From contig JBCCDA010000007.1 of NCBI GenBank assembly GCA_039033215.1, positions 9,074 to 73,073 of the forward strand: DNA of 64,000 bases, read 5' to 3'. Source of the stretch: Thermohalobaculum sp039033215 (GTDB lineage: Bacteria; Pseudomonadota; Alphaproteobacteria; Rhodobacterales; Rhodobacteraceae). Each line of letters starts with the position of its first letter. Within the stretch, counting starts at the first letter, position 1. Under the pieces are notes generated by a model. The model was not told the DNA's origin. It searched no databases and saw only the letters and a program-made list of their open reading frames with translations. Made by a program: the position numbers and the translations under genes. Of the stretch, positions 8,133 to 16,952 are shown piece after piece.

Positions 8133-9806
8133 ATGGCGCGGAAACTGATGCGCTCTATTGCCGGATGGGGCGGTGCCCAACCACGCTTGCAGCCCGAGGT
8201 CTGGCCGGTCGTCACGCCGAGCTTCACCGTTCCTGCCGGCGCGGAGATCTTCACCATCGGCTCGTGTTTCGCGCGGAACATCGAGCGTAACCTCCAGACG
8301 CTCGGTTTCAACATCCCGACCGCTGACGCCTCGATGCCGGACGAGGAATGGGGCGACGACAACAACCAGTTCCTGAACCGCTTCACGCCGCAGTCCATGT
8401 GGCAGGAAGTGCATCAGGCGGCGGTGATGTACGAGAAGGGCGGGTTCGACCGAGACCTCGTTCAGAAGTATGCGATCGAGCATGAAGACAAGTGGATCGA
8501 CATCGAGTTCCCGAACTACGTGCCCGTCACACCGGACAGGTTCTTCGAGCGCCGCGAGTATCTCTATGCAATCAACAAGCGGATCTTCGAGGCGGGGTGT
8601 GTCACCATCACACTCGGCCTGATTGAGAGCTGGCAGGACACCGAAACCGGCCTCTATCTCAACTCCACGCCGCGGGGCAGGCCGATGCTGGGCCTTGGCG
8701 AGCGGTTCAAGCCGATCCTCACCGAGTTCTCGGAGGCCTACCGTCTTGTCGATGAGACCGTGGCGACGATCAAGCGTCTGAACCCGGACGTGAAGATTCT
8801 GATGACCACCTCACCGGTACCCCTTACGCGTACCTTCACCGAACAGGACGTCATCACGGCCAATTCGCACGCCAAGTCGGTCCTCAGGGCCGTCTCGGGG
8901 GAGATCTGCGCCAAACACGATGATGTCGACTACTTCCCCGCCTACGAGTCGGTCGTCCTCACCAAGTCGTGGGACGTCTGGGAGGGGGACATGCTGCACC
9001 CGACCAAGGCGTTCATCGCGAAGATCGTCGAGCGCCTGGCCGAGCACTACTTCAACGAAGCCGACGCTGCCTGGACCTTGTACCACAAGAGCTTCGTCCA
9101 GGCGCTGGACGGGAGTTTCGACGATGCCTTCGCCTCGATCAACGAGGCGTTGGAGCAGGACCCCGACAATCTCGAGATGTTGCGACACGCGGCAGGTGTC
9201 GCGAAAGGCGTGAGAAACACGGAGGCGCTTCTCAGCTATGTCGAGCGAGTGGTCGCCATCGATCCAAAGCCGGCGGACCTGACCATGCTGGCGGCCACCA
9301 AGGCGCGGGTGGGTGACCTGGAAGGCGCCGGGGATGTCTACAAGCGCATCGTCGACATGTTGCCGACCAACGGGGCCGTGCGGCTCCAGTACGCCCGGCA
9401 TCTGATGCGGTGTGGCGACAATGAGCTGGCCGAACGGCACATCGAATACGCGCTCGAACACAACCCGAACTATTACCCCCTCCTGCTCGACTACGCGAAG
9501 CTGGCGCTCGCCCGCGGCGCCAACGAGGCGGCGATTGAACGGTCGCGTCGTGCTCTGATCGTGACGCCGCCCCAGCGGGCGGACATCTGCCACCTGATGA
9601 TCGGTCAGGCGCATCTGGCACTGGGCAATCTTGACGAGGCCAGACGTGTCGCGTTCGGGGACGAGATCAGCGGTGAGAACACCTCGCGCATCCTCGAGCG
9701 CTTGCGCCGACAGCTGAGCGCGCTTGATGAGACGGCCGAAGCTCAACCGGAGCCGGAGACTGAGCTCCAGTCTGAGCCAGAACCCGAGCCTGCCCCGCCG
9801 GCATAG
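8133..9806 (+). CDS. GSCFA-domain protein with TPR-like C-terminal region
   Basis: 557 residues. The N-terminal half (about 25-320) is a GSCFA domain: it has the eponymous GSCFA at residues 43-47, TLGLIESWQ, and WEGDMLHPTK with Asp286 and His289 arranged like the last block of SGNH-type hydrolases. The GSCFA family is of poorly defined function, often linked to surface polysaccharide genes. Residues about 325-535 are helical tandem repeats of TPR type, and the tail is an acidic, Pro/Glu-rich stretch. No signal peptide is seen. An AGGAGAG ribosome binding site supports the ATG. It stands alone, divergent from the peptide transporter. Confidence 0.85.
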   Translation: MARKLMRSIAGWGGAQPRLQPEVWPVVTPSFTVPAGAEIFTIGSCFARNIERNLQTLGFNIPTADASMPDEEWGDDNNQFLNRFTPQSMWQEVHQAAVMYEKGGFDRDLVQKYAIEHEDKWIDIEFPNYVPVTPDRFFERREYLYAINKRIFEAGCVTITLGLIESWQDTETGLYLNSTPRGRPMLGLGERFKPILTEFSEAYRLVDETVATIKRLNPDVKILMTTSPVPLTRTFTEQDVITANSHAKSVLRAVSGEICAKHDDVDYFPAYESVVLTKSWDVWEGDMLHPTKAFIAKIVERLAEHYFNEADAAWTLYHKSFVQALDGSFDDAFASINEALEQDPDNLEMLRHAAGVAKGVRNTEALLSYVERVVAIDPKPADLTMLAATKARVGDLEGAGDVYKRIVDMLPTNGAVRLQYARHLMRCGDNELAERHIEYALEHNPNYYPLLLDYAKLALARGANEAAIERSRRALIVTPPQRADICHLMIGQAHLALGNLDEARRVAFGDEISGENTSRILERLRRQLSALDETAEAQPEPETELQSEPEPEPAPPA

Positions 9807-9896
9807 GCCTCGCAGCTTCGGGCCCACGGTCTCAGCGCCACCCGGCAGAATGCCGTGTTACGCGATCGTTTGAGCAACGTGCTCGCCGCCTTACGA

Positions 9897-9950
9897 GCTG
9901 TCCAAGCGCTGGACAGCCAGCTTGACACGCTAGGGTGCATTCCCTCCAGT
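9897..9950 (+). promoter_or_regulatory. Hairpin and possible -35 element before the orphan SBP gene
   Basis: A perfect 8-bp hairpin GCTGTCCA-agcgc-TGGACAGC (9897-9917) is followed at 9922-9927 by a consensus -35 hexamer TTGACA. The -10 position 17 bases on (TCCAGT) is poor, so this is only a candidate promoter. The hairpin may instead be the terminator stem of the GSCFA gene, although no T-run follows it. Confidence 0.3.
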
Positions 9951-9979
9951 GAGGCTGCTGCACGGCAAGGGGGGCTGTC

Positions 9980-11407
9980 ATCGTCGTCACGATCGCACAG
10001 GAGAAGGTCGGCTTCGTCGACCCCCATGACTGCACCGACGCCAAGGACGACCTGGCGCTTCTGCGGGCCACGTTTGACACATTGGTGAGCGTGCAGAACG
10101 GCACCGTCTCGCCGGGATTGGCTGAAACGTGGACGGTTTCGGATGATGCGCGGCACTGGCGGTTTCGCCTGCGGGGCGGTCTTCGGTTCCACGACGGGAC
10201 TGCCTGCACCGCCGAGAGCGTCGCGCGCTCGCTCGAGCGGATGGCGCGGCCCGACAAGGGCTACACTTTGGGAGCGCCCGGCGTCTGGCACCAATACATG
10301 GCCGATGCCGAGATCACGTGCGAGGATGACCTCACACTCAACGTTCGACTAACGGCGCCGCTGGCCGACTTCCCCGAGATCCTTGCCCAGGGGTTCATCG
10401 CTGCCCCCTCGATGATCGTTGCGCTGGACGGCGGCGGGACGGCTCTGCCCTGCGGGACCGGCCCCTACCGGGTCCTCCGCGCAGACCCTGATCTGGTGGT
10501 TGCCGAGCGGGTTGATGGGCATTTCCGGGCGGGCTCGGGGCCGAAGGATGTCCGTTGGATGCGGGAGCCGACCGCCGAAGGCCGCCGTGATCTGCTGGTT
10601 TCGGGGCGTGCCCAGGTTGCCATTGGGGTACCCTCGCCTGGTTTGGATCCGGTGTCCGGGATCACGTGGCTGCGGTATGTGAACCCGGTTGCGATCATCT
10701 ACCTGCTCAACTCGGCACAAGGTCCGCTGTCCGACCCGCGGCTTCGAAAGGCACTCGACCTCGCAGTGGATCGCCGGGCGGTCGTCCAGAACGTGCTCGG
10801 CGGGCACGCGGTACCGCTCCATGCCATCATGCCGCCGTTCTCGCAGGGGGCCGATCGCCCGGCGCCTGTGGCGCAGGATCTGCCCGCCGCCCGGCGCCTG
10901 ATGGCTGAGGCGGGGTACGCCGACGGCCTGACCCTGCGGCTCGACTGCCCGACGCGGCTGCCTGATGAGGCCGAGGCACTGACGGCGGAGCTGGCCCGGC
11001 AGATCAGGCCGCTCGGCATCACGCTCGACGTGACGATGCATCGCGACCGCGAGGCCTACGCGCACATGGTGCGGCGCAAGGAAATCGGCGATCTCTGCGT
11101 CTTCGACTCGAGCCCTCAGAGCACCTTCCGGGTGCTCTACGAAAAGATCGACTCCAGGGTGCGCGGGTCGTGGTGGCAGGGCTATGCCAACCCCGGCGTG
11201 GAGTCGGATCTCGACCTTGCGCGGCGCACGACCGATGCGGAGGGGCGGACGGCGATCTACCGCGGGATCATTGCAGGGCTGCAGGACGACCCGCCGTGGC
11301 TCACGCTCTATACGCCGATGAAAGTCGTGGGTCTTGCGGGTCGGCACGAGGCCTTCCGGATGCCGCCGGACGCGGTACTCGACATATGCGCGGTGCCTGA
11401 TTTCTAA
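9980..11407 (+). CDS. SBP5-like ABC substrate-binding protein without signal peptide; unusual start
   Basis: The frame codes for a family 5 solute-binding protein: GLAETWTVSDDARHWRFRL, GLRFHDGT, ESVARSLERM and LRKALDLAVDRRAVV are typical. Its conserved N-terminus (KVGFVDPHDCTDAKDDL) lies upstream of the first standard in-frame start codon, a TTG at 10082. The frame is open from 9953 with no ATG, GTG or TTG before that. An AAGGGGG ribosome-binding-like run at 9967-9973 points to ATC at 9980 as a possible start, giving 475 residues. No signal peptide is visible, so a periplasmic role is doubtful. No permease or ATPase genes of its own follow. It could be a cytoplasmic sensor-type SBP, or a gene with a damaged start. 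Confidence 0.8.
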   Translation: MVVTIAQEKVGFVDPHDCTDAKDDLALLRATFDTLVSVQNGTVSPGLAETWTVSDDARHWRFRLRGGLRFHDGTACTAESVARSLERMARPDKGYTLGAPGVWHQYMADAEITCEDDLTLNVRLTAPLADFPEILAQGFIAAPSMIVALDGGGTALPCGTGPYRVLRADPDLVVAERVDGHFRAGSGPKDVRWMREPTAEGRRDLLVSGRAQVAIGVPSPGLDPVSGITWLRYVNPVAIIYLLNSAQGPLSDPRLRKALDLAVDRRAVVQNVLGGHAVPLHAIMPPFSQGADRPAPVAQDLPAARRLMAEAGYADGLTLRLDCPTRLPDEAEALTAELARQIRPLGITLDVTMHRDREAYAHMVRRKEIGDLCVFDSSPQSTFRVLYEKIDSRVRGSWWQGYANPGVESDLDLARRTTDAEGRTAIYRGIIAGLQDDPPWLTLYTPMKVVGLAGRHEAFRMPPDAVLDICAVPDF

Positions 11408-11682
11408 GAAATTACGTCCTTCTTTGCGGTGCAGTTTGGGGCGGCGTCGAATCTGCTCTTCCAGATGCTCGCGTATAACGTGTGCAAACCACGGTTTTTC
11501 GTCTGAATCGTCGGGTCAATCTTTAAGCACGCTCGCGGCATATGGCGGAAATATGCGCAACTAAGCGCGAAGATGCAGGCAATTGCGCTGTTTGCCTTTG
11601 CAACTGTCCTTTGTCCCCTAAGGTGCATTTCAAGAAGGCGCTGAAGAACCGCGCCCGGCATGGACACTAGGAGGTGACTGAC

Positions 11683-12702
11683 ATGAAACTGACCACGGTA
11701 ATGGGCGCCGCCATGGCGCTCGGGTTGGCCGGAACGGCAGCCGCGGATACGCTGGCGACGGTCAAGGAACGGGGCTACATGAACTGCCAGGTCGGTCAGC
11801 CGACCCCGGGCTTCTATCAACTGGCGGAAGACGGTACGTGGTCGGGGCTGGACGTCGACTTCTGCCGGGCCGTCTCGGCCGCGATCTTCGGCGATCCCGA
11901 CAAGATCGAGTATCAGTCGGTCACATCCGCCGTGCGCTTCACGGCGCTGGCGAACGCCGAGAGCGACATGCTCAGCCGTACGACCACCTGGACGGCCGTG
12001 CGTGATACGCAGCTTGGCCTGAACTTCACGACGACCACGTTCTACGATGGTCAGGGCTTCCTGGTGCCCGTGGACAGCGGCATCAACTCGGCCATGGAGC
12101 TCGACGGTGCCACGATCTGCGTGCTTACCGGCACCACGACCGAGCTGAACCTCGCCGACTTCTTCCGCGGCAACAACATGCAGTTCACGCCTGTCACGAA
12201 CGAGAACGTCAACGTGCTCGTTGAGGGCTATCTTGGCGGCGGCTGTGACGCCTACACCAACGACAAGTCGGGCCTTGCCGCCCGCCGCTCGGCCTTCCCG
12301 GATCCGTCCGCGCACAAGATCTTGCCCGAGACGATCTCGAAAGAGCCGCTCGGCCCGGTCGTTCGGCAGGGTGATGATGCCTGGCGCAACCTGGTGCTCT
12401 GGACGATCTTTGGCATCATGCAGGCCGAGGAGTTCGGGATCACCTCGGAGAACGTAGAGGAGATCGCCGCCAACCCGCCCAGCCCGAACGTCGCCCGCCT
12501 GTTGGGCTCGGAAGGCAACATCGGCGAGGGGCTGGGCGTCAGTCCGACATTCATGGTCGATGTGATCAAGGGTGTTGGTAACTACGGCGAGATCTACGAG
12601 GCCCATGTCGGCGAAAACACGCCTATCGGGATCCCGCGCGACGGCACCCTGAACGCATCGTGGACCAACGGCGGCATCATGTACGCCCCGCCGTTCCGCT
12701 GA
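11683..12702 (+). CDS. aapJ: General L-amino acid ABC transporter, substrate-binding protein
   Basis: 339 residues from the ATG at 11683, placed 6 bases after a perfect AGGAGGTG ribosome binding site; a GTG nine bases earlier lies inside that site. A signal peptide (KLTTVMGAAMALGLAGTAAA) is followed by the family 3 binding protein body: TLATVKERGYMNCQVGQPTPGF, LDVDFCRAVSAAIFG and SRTTTWT are AapJ/BztA features. It captures amino acids in the periplasm. It begins the operon and is separated from the first permease by a hairpin, consistent with higher expression of the binding protein. Confidence 0.96.
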   Translation: MKLTTVMGAAMALGLAGTAAADTLATVKERGYMNCQVGQPTPGFYQLAEDGTWSGLDVDFCRAVSAAIFGDPDKIEYQSVTSAVRFTALANAESDMLSRTTTWTAVRDTQLGLNFTTTTFYDGQGFLVPVDSGINSAMELDGATICVLTGTTTELNLADFFRGNNMQFTPVTNENVNVLVEGYLGGGCDAYTNDKSGLAARRSAFPDPSAHKILPETISKEPLGPVVRQGDDAWRNLVLWTIFGIMQAEEFGITSENVEEIAANPPSPNVARLLGSEGNIGEGLGVSPTFMVDVIKGVGNYGEIYEAHVGENTPIGIPRDGTLNASWTNGGIMYAPPFR

Positions 12703-12717
12703 TCCCCTGAAACTGTG

Positions 12718-12739
12718 GCCGCGCCCTCCGGGGCGCGGC
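12718..12739 (+). terminator. Intercistronic stem-loop between aapJ and aapQ
   Basis: Perfect 9-bp stem GCCGCGCCC / GGGCGCGGC with a TCCG tetraloop, 15 bases after the aapJ stop. No T-run follows. It is probably an mRNA-stabilising or attenuating hairpin. It also argues that aapQ starts downstream of it. Confidence 0.65.
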
Positions 12740-12750
12740 GCGAGGTGCCC

Positions 12751-13953
12751 GTGGCGATCTCCGACACACCCAATGAACCAGAAGGCATTGGCGGCCGTCT
12801 GAGCCGCTGGTGGCGCGACGAGCATACGCGCGGCATCCTGATGCAGTTACTGACGATCGCCCTGGTGGGGGGCGTTCTCTGGTGGCTGATCAGCAACACG
12901 CTCACCAACATGGCGACCCGCAGTATGTCGGCGGGGTTCGATTTCCTCGATGTCTCGGCTGGCTTCGGGATCGGCTTTACGCTGGTTCCCTATCAGGAGG
13001 GTGACACCTACCTGCGCGTCTTCTGGGTGGGGATCGCGAATACGCTTCTAGTCGCTGTCGTCTCGATCATCATTGCGACGATCCTTGGAGTGATCGTCGG
13101 TCTGGCGCGGCTGTCGTCGAACTGGCTGATCTCGCGGATCGCACGATCCTATGTCGAGTTTCTACGCAATACGCCGCTGCTGCTGCAGATAATCGCGTGG
13201 TACTTCGGCGTCTTTAACCTGCTGCCCCGGCCCAAGCAGAGTATCGAGCTGGCCGAGGGCTTCGTGCTGAACAATCGTGGGTTCTACTTCCCGGCGCCAG
13301 TACCCGAGGCCGGGTTCAATGTCTTGCTGATCTCGATCGTGGTCGCGATCGCGGTGGCGGTCGGCGTGATGCGCTGGGCGTCGGTCCGGCTCAACCAGAC
13401 GGGCAAGCCCTTCCCGGGTGTTTCGGTTGGTCTGGCAGCTCTGGTCGTGATCCCCGTCGTTGTCTACCTTGCGCTCGGCGGCCCGCTGGCCTGGGACGTG
13501 CCCGAGCTGAAGGGCTTCAATTACCGCGGCGGCATCGAGGTGCCCCCCAGCTTCTGTGCGCTGATCGTGGCGCTGTCGGTCTACACATCGTGCTTCATCG
13601 CCGAGGTCGTGCGGGCCGGCATCCAGTCGGTTCCCAGAGGCCAGTTGGAAGCGGCCGGTGCGCTAAACCTGTCGTCGGGCTGGACGATGCGCCGGATCGT
13701 GCTGCCCCAGGCGATGCGGGTGATCATCCCGCCTCTGATCTCGAACTACCTCAACATTACCAAGAACTCGTCGTTGGCGATCGCGATCGGGTTCCCGGAC
13801 CTCGTGAGCGTCTGGATGAACACGTCGCTGAACCAGTCAGGCCGAGCGATCCCGATCGTGGCGATGACCATGGCGTTCTATTGCCTCGTCTCGCTGTCGG
13901 TGTCGCTGCTCATGAACTGGTACAACAAGCGCGTACAGTTGAAGGAGCGCTAG
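12751..13953 (+). CDS. aapQ: General L-amino acid ABC transporter, permease
   Basis: 400 residues from the GTG at 12751, preceded by GAGG with 5-base spacing; a frame reaching back to 12715 would start inside the intercistronic hairpin. Family features are the long periplasmic insertion between membrane segments, FLRNTPLLLQIIAWYF, and the EAA loop RGQLEAAGALNLS. The C-terminal FYCLVSLSVSLLMNWYNKRV is characteristic of AapQ/BztB. It forms the channel with AapM, whose gene starts directly after this stop. Confidence 0.95.
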   Translation: MAISDTPNEPEGIGGRLSRWWRDEHTRGILMQLLTIALVGGVLWWLISNTLTNMATRSMSAGFDFLDVSAGFGIGFTLVPYQEGDTYLRVFWVGIANTLLVAVVSIIIATILGVIVGLARLSSNWLISRIARSYVEFLRNTPLLLQIIAWYFGVFNLLPRPKQSIELAEGFVLNNRGFYFPAPVPEAGFNVLLISIVVAIAVAVGVMRWASVRLNQTGKPFPGVSVGLAALVVIPVVVYLALGGPLAWDVPELKGFNYRGGIEVPPSFCALIVALSVYTSCFIAEVVRAGIQSVPRGQLEAAGALNLSSGWTMRRIVLPQAMRVIIPPLISNYLNITKNSSLAIAIGFPDLVSVWMNTSLNQSGRAIPIVAMTMAFYCLVSLSVSLLMNWYNKRVQLKER

Positions 13954-15285
13954 ATGGACGGCCAGACCATCACGTTCCGCCCCAAGCCCGACAGGCCGCC
14001 GCCGCCTGATACCGTGGGTTTCGTTGGCTGGGTGCGCCAGAACCTCTTCCGCGATGTGCCGAACGCGCTGATGACGCTGCTGGGCGGGTACATCGCCTTC
14101 TCGATCTGCTGGTGGGTGCTGGACTGGGCCGTGTTCACGGCTGTCTGGCAGGCCGAGAACCGGCGCGAGTGCCTGGATGCAGTTGGCCGTGCGGGCGCCT
14201 GCTGGCCTGGCGTCTTCGTTTGGTTCGAGAACCTGATCTACGGGCTCTATCCCAAGGACCAGGTCTGGCGGATCAATCTTGGCTTCGCGATCCTGGTGGC
14301 CTGGGTCGTCCCGCTCTGGATGGCGCGGGTGAAGTCCAAGGTGCCGATCGGCCTGACGGCGATCGTGATCTTCCCGTTCCTGGCCAGCTACTTCTTCCTT
14401 GGCGGCGACAAGGGGATCATCTGGACCGCCCTGATCGCCCTTGGCATGGCCACCTTCGTCTGGGTCTGGCTGACCGTGATTGCCGAGCGGGCGACGGGGC
14501 TGACCGCCGCCCAGTGGCTGGTGCGCCGGTCGGGTGCGACCGGGGATGCGGCCGAGAAGCGGGTCAAGCAGATCGGTGCCGCGGTGCTCTATCTCGCGGC
14601 TGTCGCGGTTGTCAGCATGCTGTCCTTCGATCAGGTGAAGACCCAGCTCTGGGGCGGGCTCTTCCTCACGCTGGTGATCTCGGGCTTCGGGATCGCGTTC
14701 TCGTTGCCCGCAGGCGTGCTGCTGGCGCTGGGGCGGCGGTCCAAGCTGCCGGTGATTTCGGGTCTCTCCACCGCGTTCATCGAGCTCTTCCGGTCCGTGC
14801 CGCTGATCACCATCCTTTTCATGTTCAACACCATGCTGCCGCTCTTCGTGCCGCCGGACTTCGAGGTGAACCAGCTCGTGCGCGCCATCGTTGCCGTCTG
14901 CCTCTTTGCGTCCGCCTACATGGCCGAGGTCGTGCGCGGCGGGCTGCAGGCGATCCCGCGCGGTCAGTACGAGGCGGCGGGCTCGCTGGGCCTCGGATAC
15001 TGGCGCACAACGGGGCTGATCATCCTGCCGCAGGCGCTGACGATCATGATCCCGTCAATCGTCTCGGTCTTCATCGGGCTCTTCAAGGACACGACGCTGG
15101 TCTCCATTATCGGGCTGTTCGACCTGATGAACATGGCCCGTGCGATTGGCGAGGACACGACGTGGCTGGGCCTCTTCATCGAACCGTTCTTCGTGGTCTC
15201 GATGATCTACTTCGCCTTCTGTTTTGCGATGTCGTCCTATTCCATCGGGCTCGAGGACAAGCTGGGCAAGGGGCGCAACCGCTGA
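13954..15285 (+). CDS. aapM: General L-amino acid ABC transporter, permease
   Basis: 443 residues. The ATG abuts the aapQ stop with no spacer, and AAGGAG inside the aapQ end serves as ribosome binding site. Recognisable parts are the first membrane segment with CWWVLDWAVF, the Cys-containing periplasmic loop (NRRECLDAVGRAGACWPG), LFRSVPLITILFMF and the EAA loop RGQYEAAGSLGLGYW. It is somewhat longer than usual for AapM because of extra hydrophobic segments in the first half. It pairs with AapQ. Confidence 0.95.
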   Translation: MDGQTITFRPKPDRPPPPDTVGFVGWVRQNLFRDVPNALMTLLGGYIAFSICWWVLDWAVFTAVWQAENRRECLDAVGRAGACWPGVFVWFENLIYGLYPKDQVWRINLGFAILVAWVVPLWMARVKSKVPIGLTAIVIFPFLASYFFLGGDKGIIWTALIALGMATFVWVWLTVIAERATGLTAAQWLVRRSGATGDAAEKRVKQIGAAVLYLAAVAVVSMLSFDQVKTQLWGGLFLTLVISGFGIAFSLPAGVLLALGRRSKLPVISGLSTAFIELFRSVPLITILFMFNTMLPLFVPPDFEVNQLVRAIVAVCLFASAYMAEVVRGGLQAIPRGQYEAAGSLGLGYWRTTGLIILPQALTIMIPSIVSVFIGLFKDTTLVSIIGLFDLMNMARAIGEDTTWLGLFIEPFFVVSMIYFAFCFAMSSYSIGLEDKLGKGRNR

Positions 15286-16028
15286 TGGCCCCCCGCGCAC
15301 AGACCGCCATCGAGATCGTGGGCCTGAACAAGTGGTTCGGCACCTTCCACGTGCTCAAGGACATCGATTTGGCGGTGGCCGAGGGTGAGCGGATTGTCAT
15401 CTGCGGCCCTTCAGGCTCGGGCAAGTCGACGCTGATCCGCTGCATCAACCACCTCGAGGCGCACCAGGAAGGTGACATCATCGTCCGCGGCACTGTGGTC
15501 GCCCGGGACGGCAAGAACACGGCCCAGATCCGTGACGGTGTCGGCATGGTCTTCCAGCAGTTCAACCTCTTTCCGCACATCACCGTGCTGGAGAACTGCA
15601 CCCTAGCGCTGACGCTGCACCAACACATGCCCAAGGCCGATGCCGAGGAGCTGGCCATGACGCATCTCAACCGCGTCGGTATTGGCGATCAGGCGCTGAA
15701 GTATCCGATGCAGCTCTCGGGCGGTCAGCAGCAGCGTGTCGCGATTGCCCGTGCGCTGAGTCTGCGCCCGCACATCATGCTGTTCGACGAGCCGACCTCG
15801 TCGCTGGATCCCGAGATGGTCAAGGAGGTGCTGGACGTCATGGTCGAGCTGGCCTCCGAGGGGATCACCATGCTGGTGGTCACGCACGAGATGGGTTTTG
15901 CCAGCCAGGTCGCCGATCGCGTGATCTTCATGGATCAGGGCGAGATCGTCGAGGCAGCCCCCACCGGCGAATTCTTCGGCAACCCGCGCTATGACCGGAC
16001 CCAGCAGTTCCTCTCGCAGATCCTGTGA
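15285..16028 (+). CDS. aapP: General L-amino acid ABC transporter, ATPase
   Basis: 247 residues. The ATG overlaps the aapM stop (TGATG), showing translational coupling. Walker A is GPSGSGKST, the Q-loop follows in GMVFQQFNLFPH, the signature is LSGGQQQR, and Walker B is MLFDEPTSSLD with the switch His in VVTHEMGFA. It is a normal-length polar amino acid ATPase (GlnQ/AapP type). It energises import through AapQM. Confidence 0.96.
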   Translation: MAPRAQTAIEIVGLNKWFGTFHVLKDIDLAVAEGERIVICGPSGSGKSTLIRCINHLEAHQEGDIIVRGTVVARDGKNTAQIRDGVGMVFQQFNLFPHITVLENCTLALTLHQHMPKADAEELAMTHLNRVGIGDQALKYPMQLSGGQQQRVAIARALSLRPHIMLFDEPTSSLDPEMVKEVLDVMVELASEGITMLVVTHEMGFASQVADRVIFMDQGEIVEAAPTGEFFGNPRYDRTQQFLSQIL

Positions 16029-16043
16029 GCGCGGGCGCCTGAA

Positions 16044-16931
16044 ATGAGCGGCCCCCGCAAGCTGCCGCACCATGGCCGCTACGACTATGCCAGCATCGCC
16101 GGGCGACCCGACTTCGACTGGCCCGGCGGGCGGCGACTGGCGGTCTATCTTGGCATGAACCTCGAGTGTTTTTCCTTCGGCGAGGGGCTGGGAGCGGAAC
16201 TGGCGCCGGGGGGGCCGCAACCGGATGTGCTCAACTACGCCTGGCGCGACTACGGCAACCGGGTCGGCGCCGTGCGGATGCTGGAGCTGTTCGAGCGCAT
16301 GGAGCTGCCGGTCACGGTCCTTGTGAACTCGTACCTCTACGACGAAGCGCCGGGGCTGATCGAGGCCTACCGGGCGCAAGGTCACGAGATCGCGGGGCAC
16401 GGGCGGACCAATGCCGAACGTCAGGGGGTCCTGGACGAAGCGGGCGAGCGCGCGCTGATCGCCGAGGCTACGACCGAGATCACCCGCCGTGAGGGGGTCG
16501 CGCCCAAGGGATGGCTGGGGCCCTGGATCTCTCAGAGCCGCGTGACGCCCGATCTGCTACACGAGGCGGGTTACGAGTACCTGCTGGACTGGTGCCACGA
16601 CGATCAGCCCACCTGGATGACCACCCGACAAGGTCGGATCCTGTCGATCCCCTATCCCCAAGAGCTCAACGACATCCCCCAGATCGTGGGCCGCAAGCGC
16701 GAGGGGTCCGAATTTGCCGACATGATTATCGACGCCTTCGATGTCATGCTGGAGGAAAGCGCGCGGCGCCCGCTTGTGATGGGTATCGCGCTGCACGGAT
16801 ACCTGATGGGTCCGCCGCACCGCTTCAAGCATCTCGCGCGGGCGCTGGCGCATCTCAAGGCGGCGGGTGATGCTGTCTGGTGGACAACGGCGGGCGAGAT
16901 CAACGACCACTACCGGTCACTGGGGCTCTGA
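16044..16931 (+). CDS. Polysaccharide deacetylase family protein, PuuE/allantoinase-like
   Basis: 295 residues, a NodB-type deacetylase fold. The N-terminal HHGRYDYASIAGRPDFDWPGG, LNYAWRDYGNRVGAVRMLEL and GHEIAGHGRTNAE match the PuuE-like allantoinase/deacetylase subgroup rather than peptidoglycan deacetylases. The late segment LHGYLMGPPHRFKHL supplies another conserved His. No signal peptide, so a cytoplasmic enzyme acting on a small amide such as allantoin or a formamide is likelier than a cell-wall enzyme. The gene lies 15 bases after aapP with a weak ribosome binding site, so it is probably in the same operon; the imported substrate may be its substrate or precursor. Confidence 0.85.
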   Translation: MSGPRKLPHHGRYDYASIAGRPDFDWPGGRRLAVYLGMNLECFSFGEGLGAELAPGGPQPDVLNYAWRDYGNRVGAVRMLELFERMELPVTVLVNSYLYDEAPGLIEAYRAQGHEIAGHGRTNAERQGVLDEAGERALIAEATTEITRREGVAPKGWLGPWISQSRVTPDLLHEAGYEYLLDWCHDDQPTWMTTRQGRILSIPYPQELNDIPQIVGRKREGSEFADMIIDAFDVMLEESARRPLVMGIALHGYLMGPPHRFKHLARALAHLKAAGDAVWWTTAGEINDHYRSLGL

Positions 16932-16952
16932 CCCCGTACGAAGGGGAGAGAC

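Noticed and set aside
12715..12750. Earlier GTG start for aapQ
   Set aside because: It would begin inside the perfect hairpin and lacks a ribosome binding site; the GTG at 12751 has GAGG at proper spacing.
14112..15284. N-terminal extension of aapP in the frame overlapping aapM
   Set aside because: The extension lies in another frame of the conserved aapM gene; the ATG at 15285 with the TGATG overlap is the natural start.
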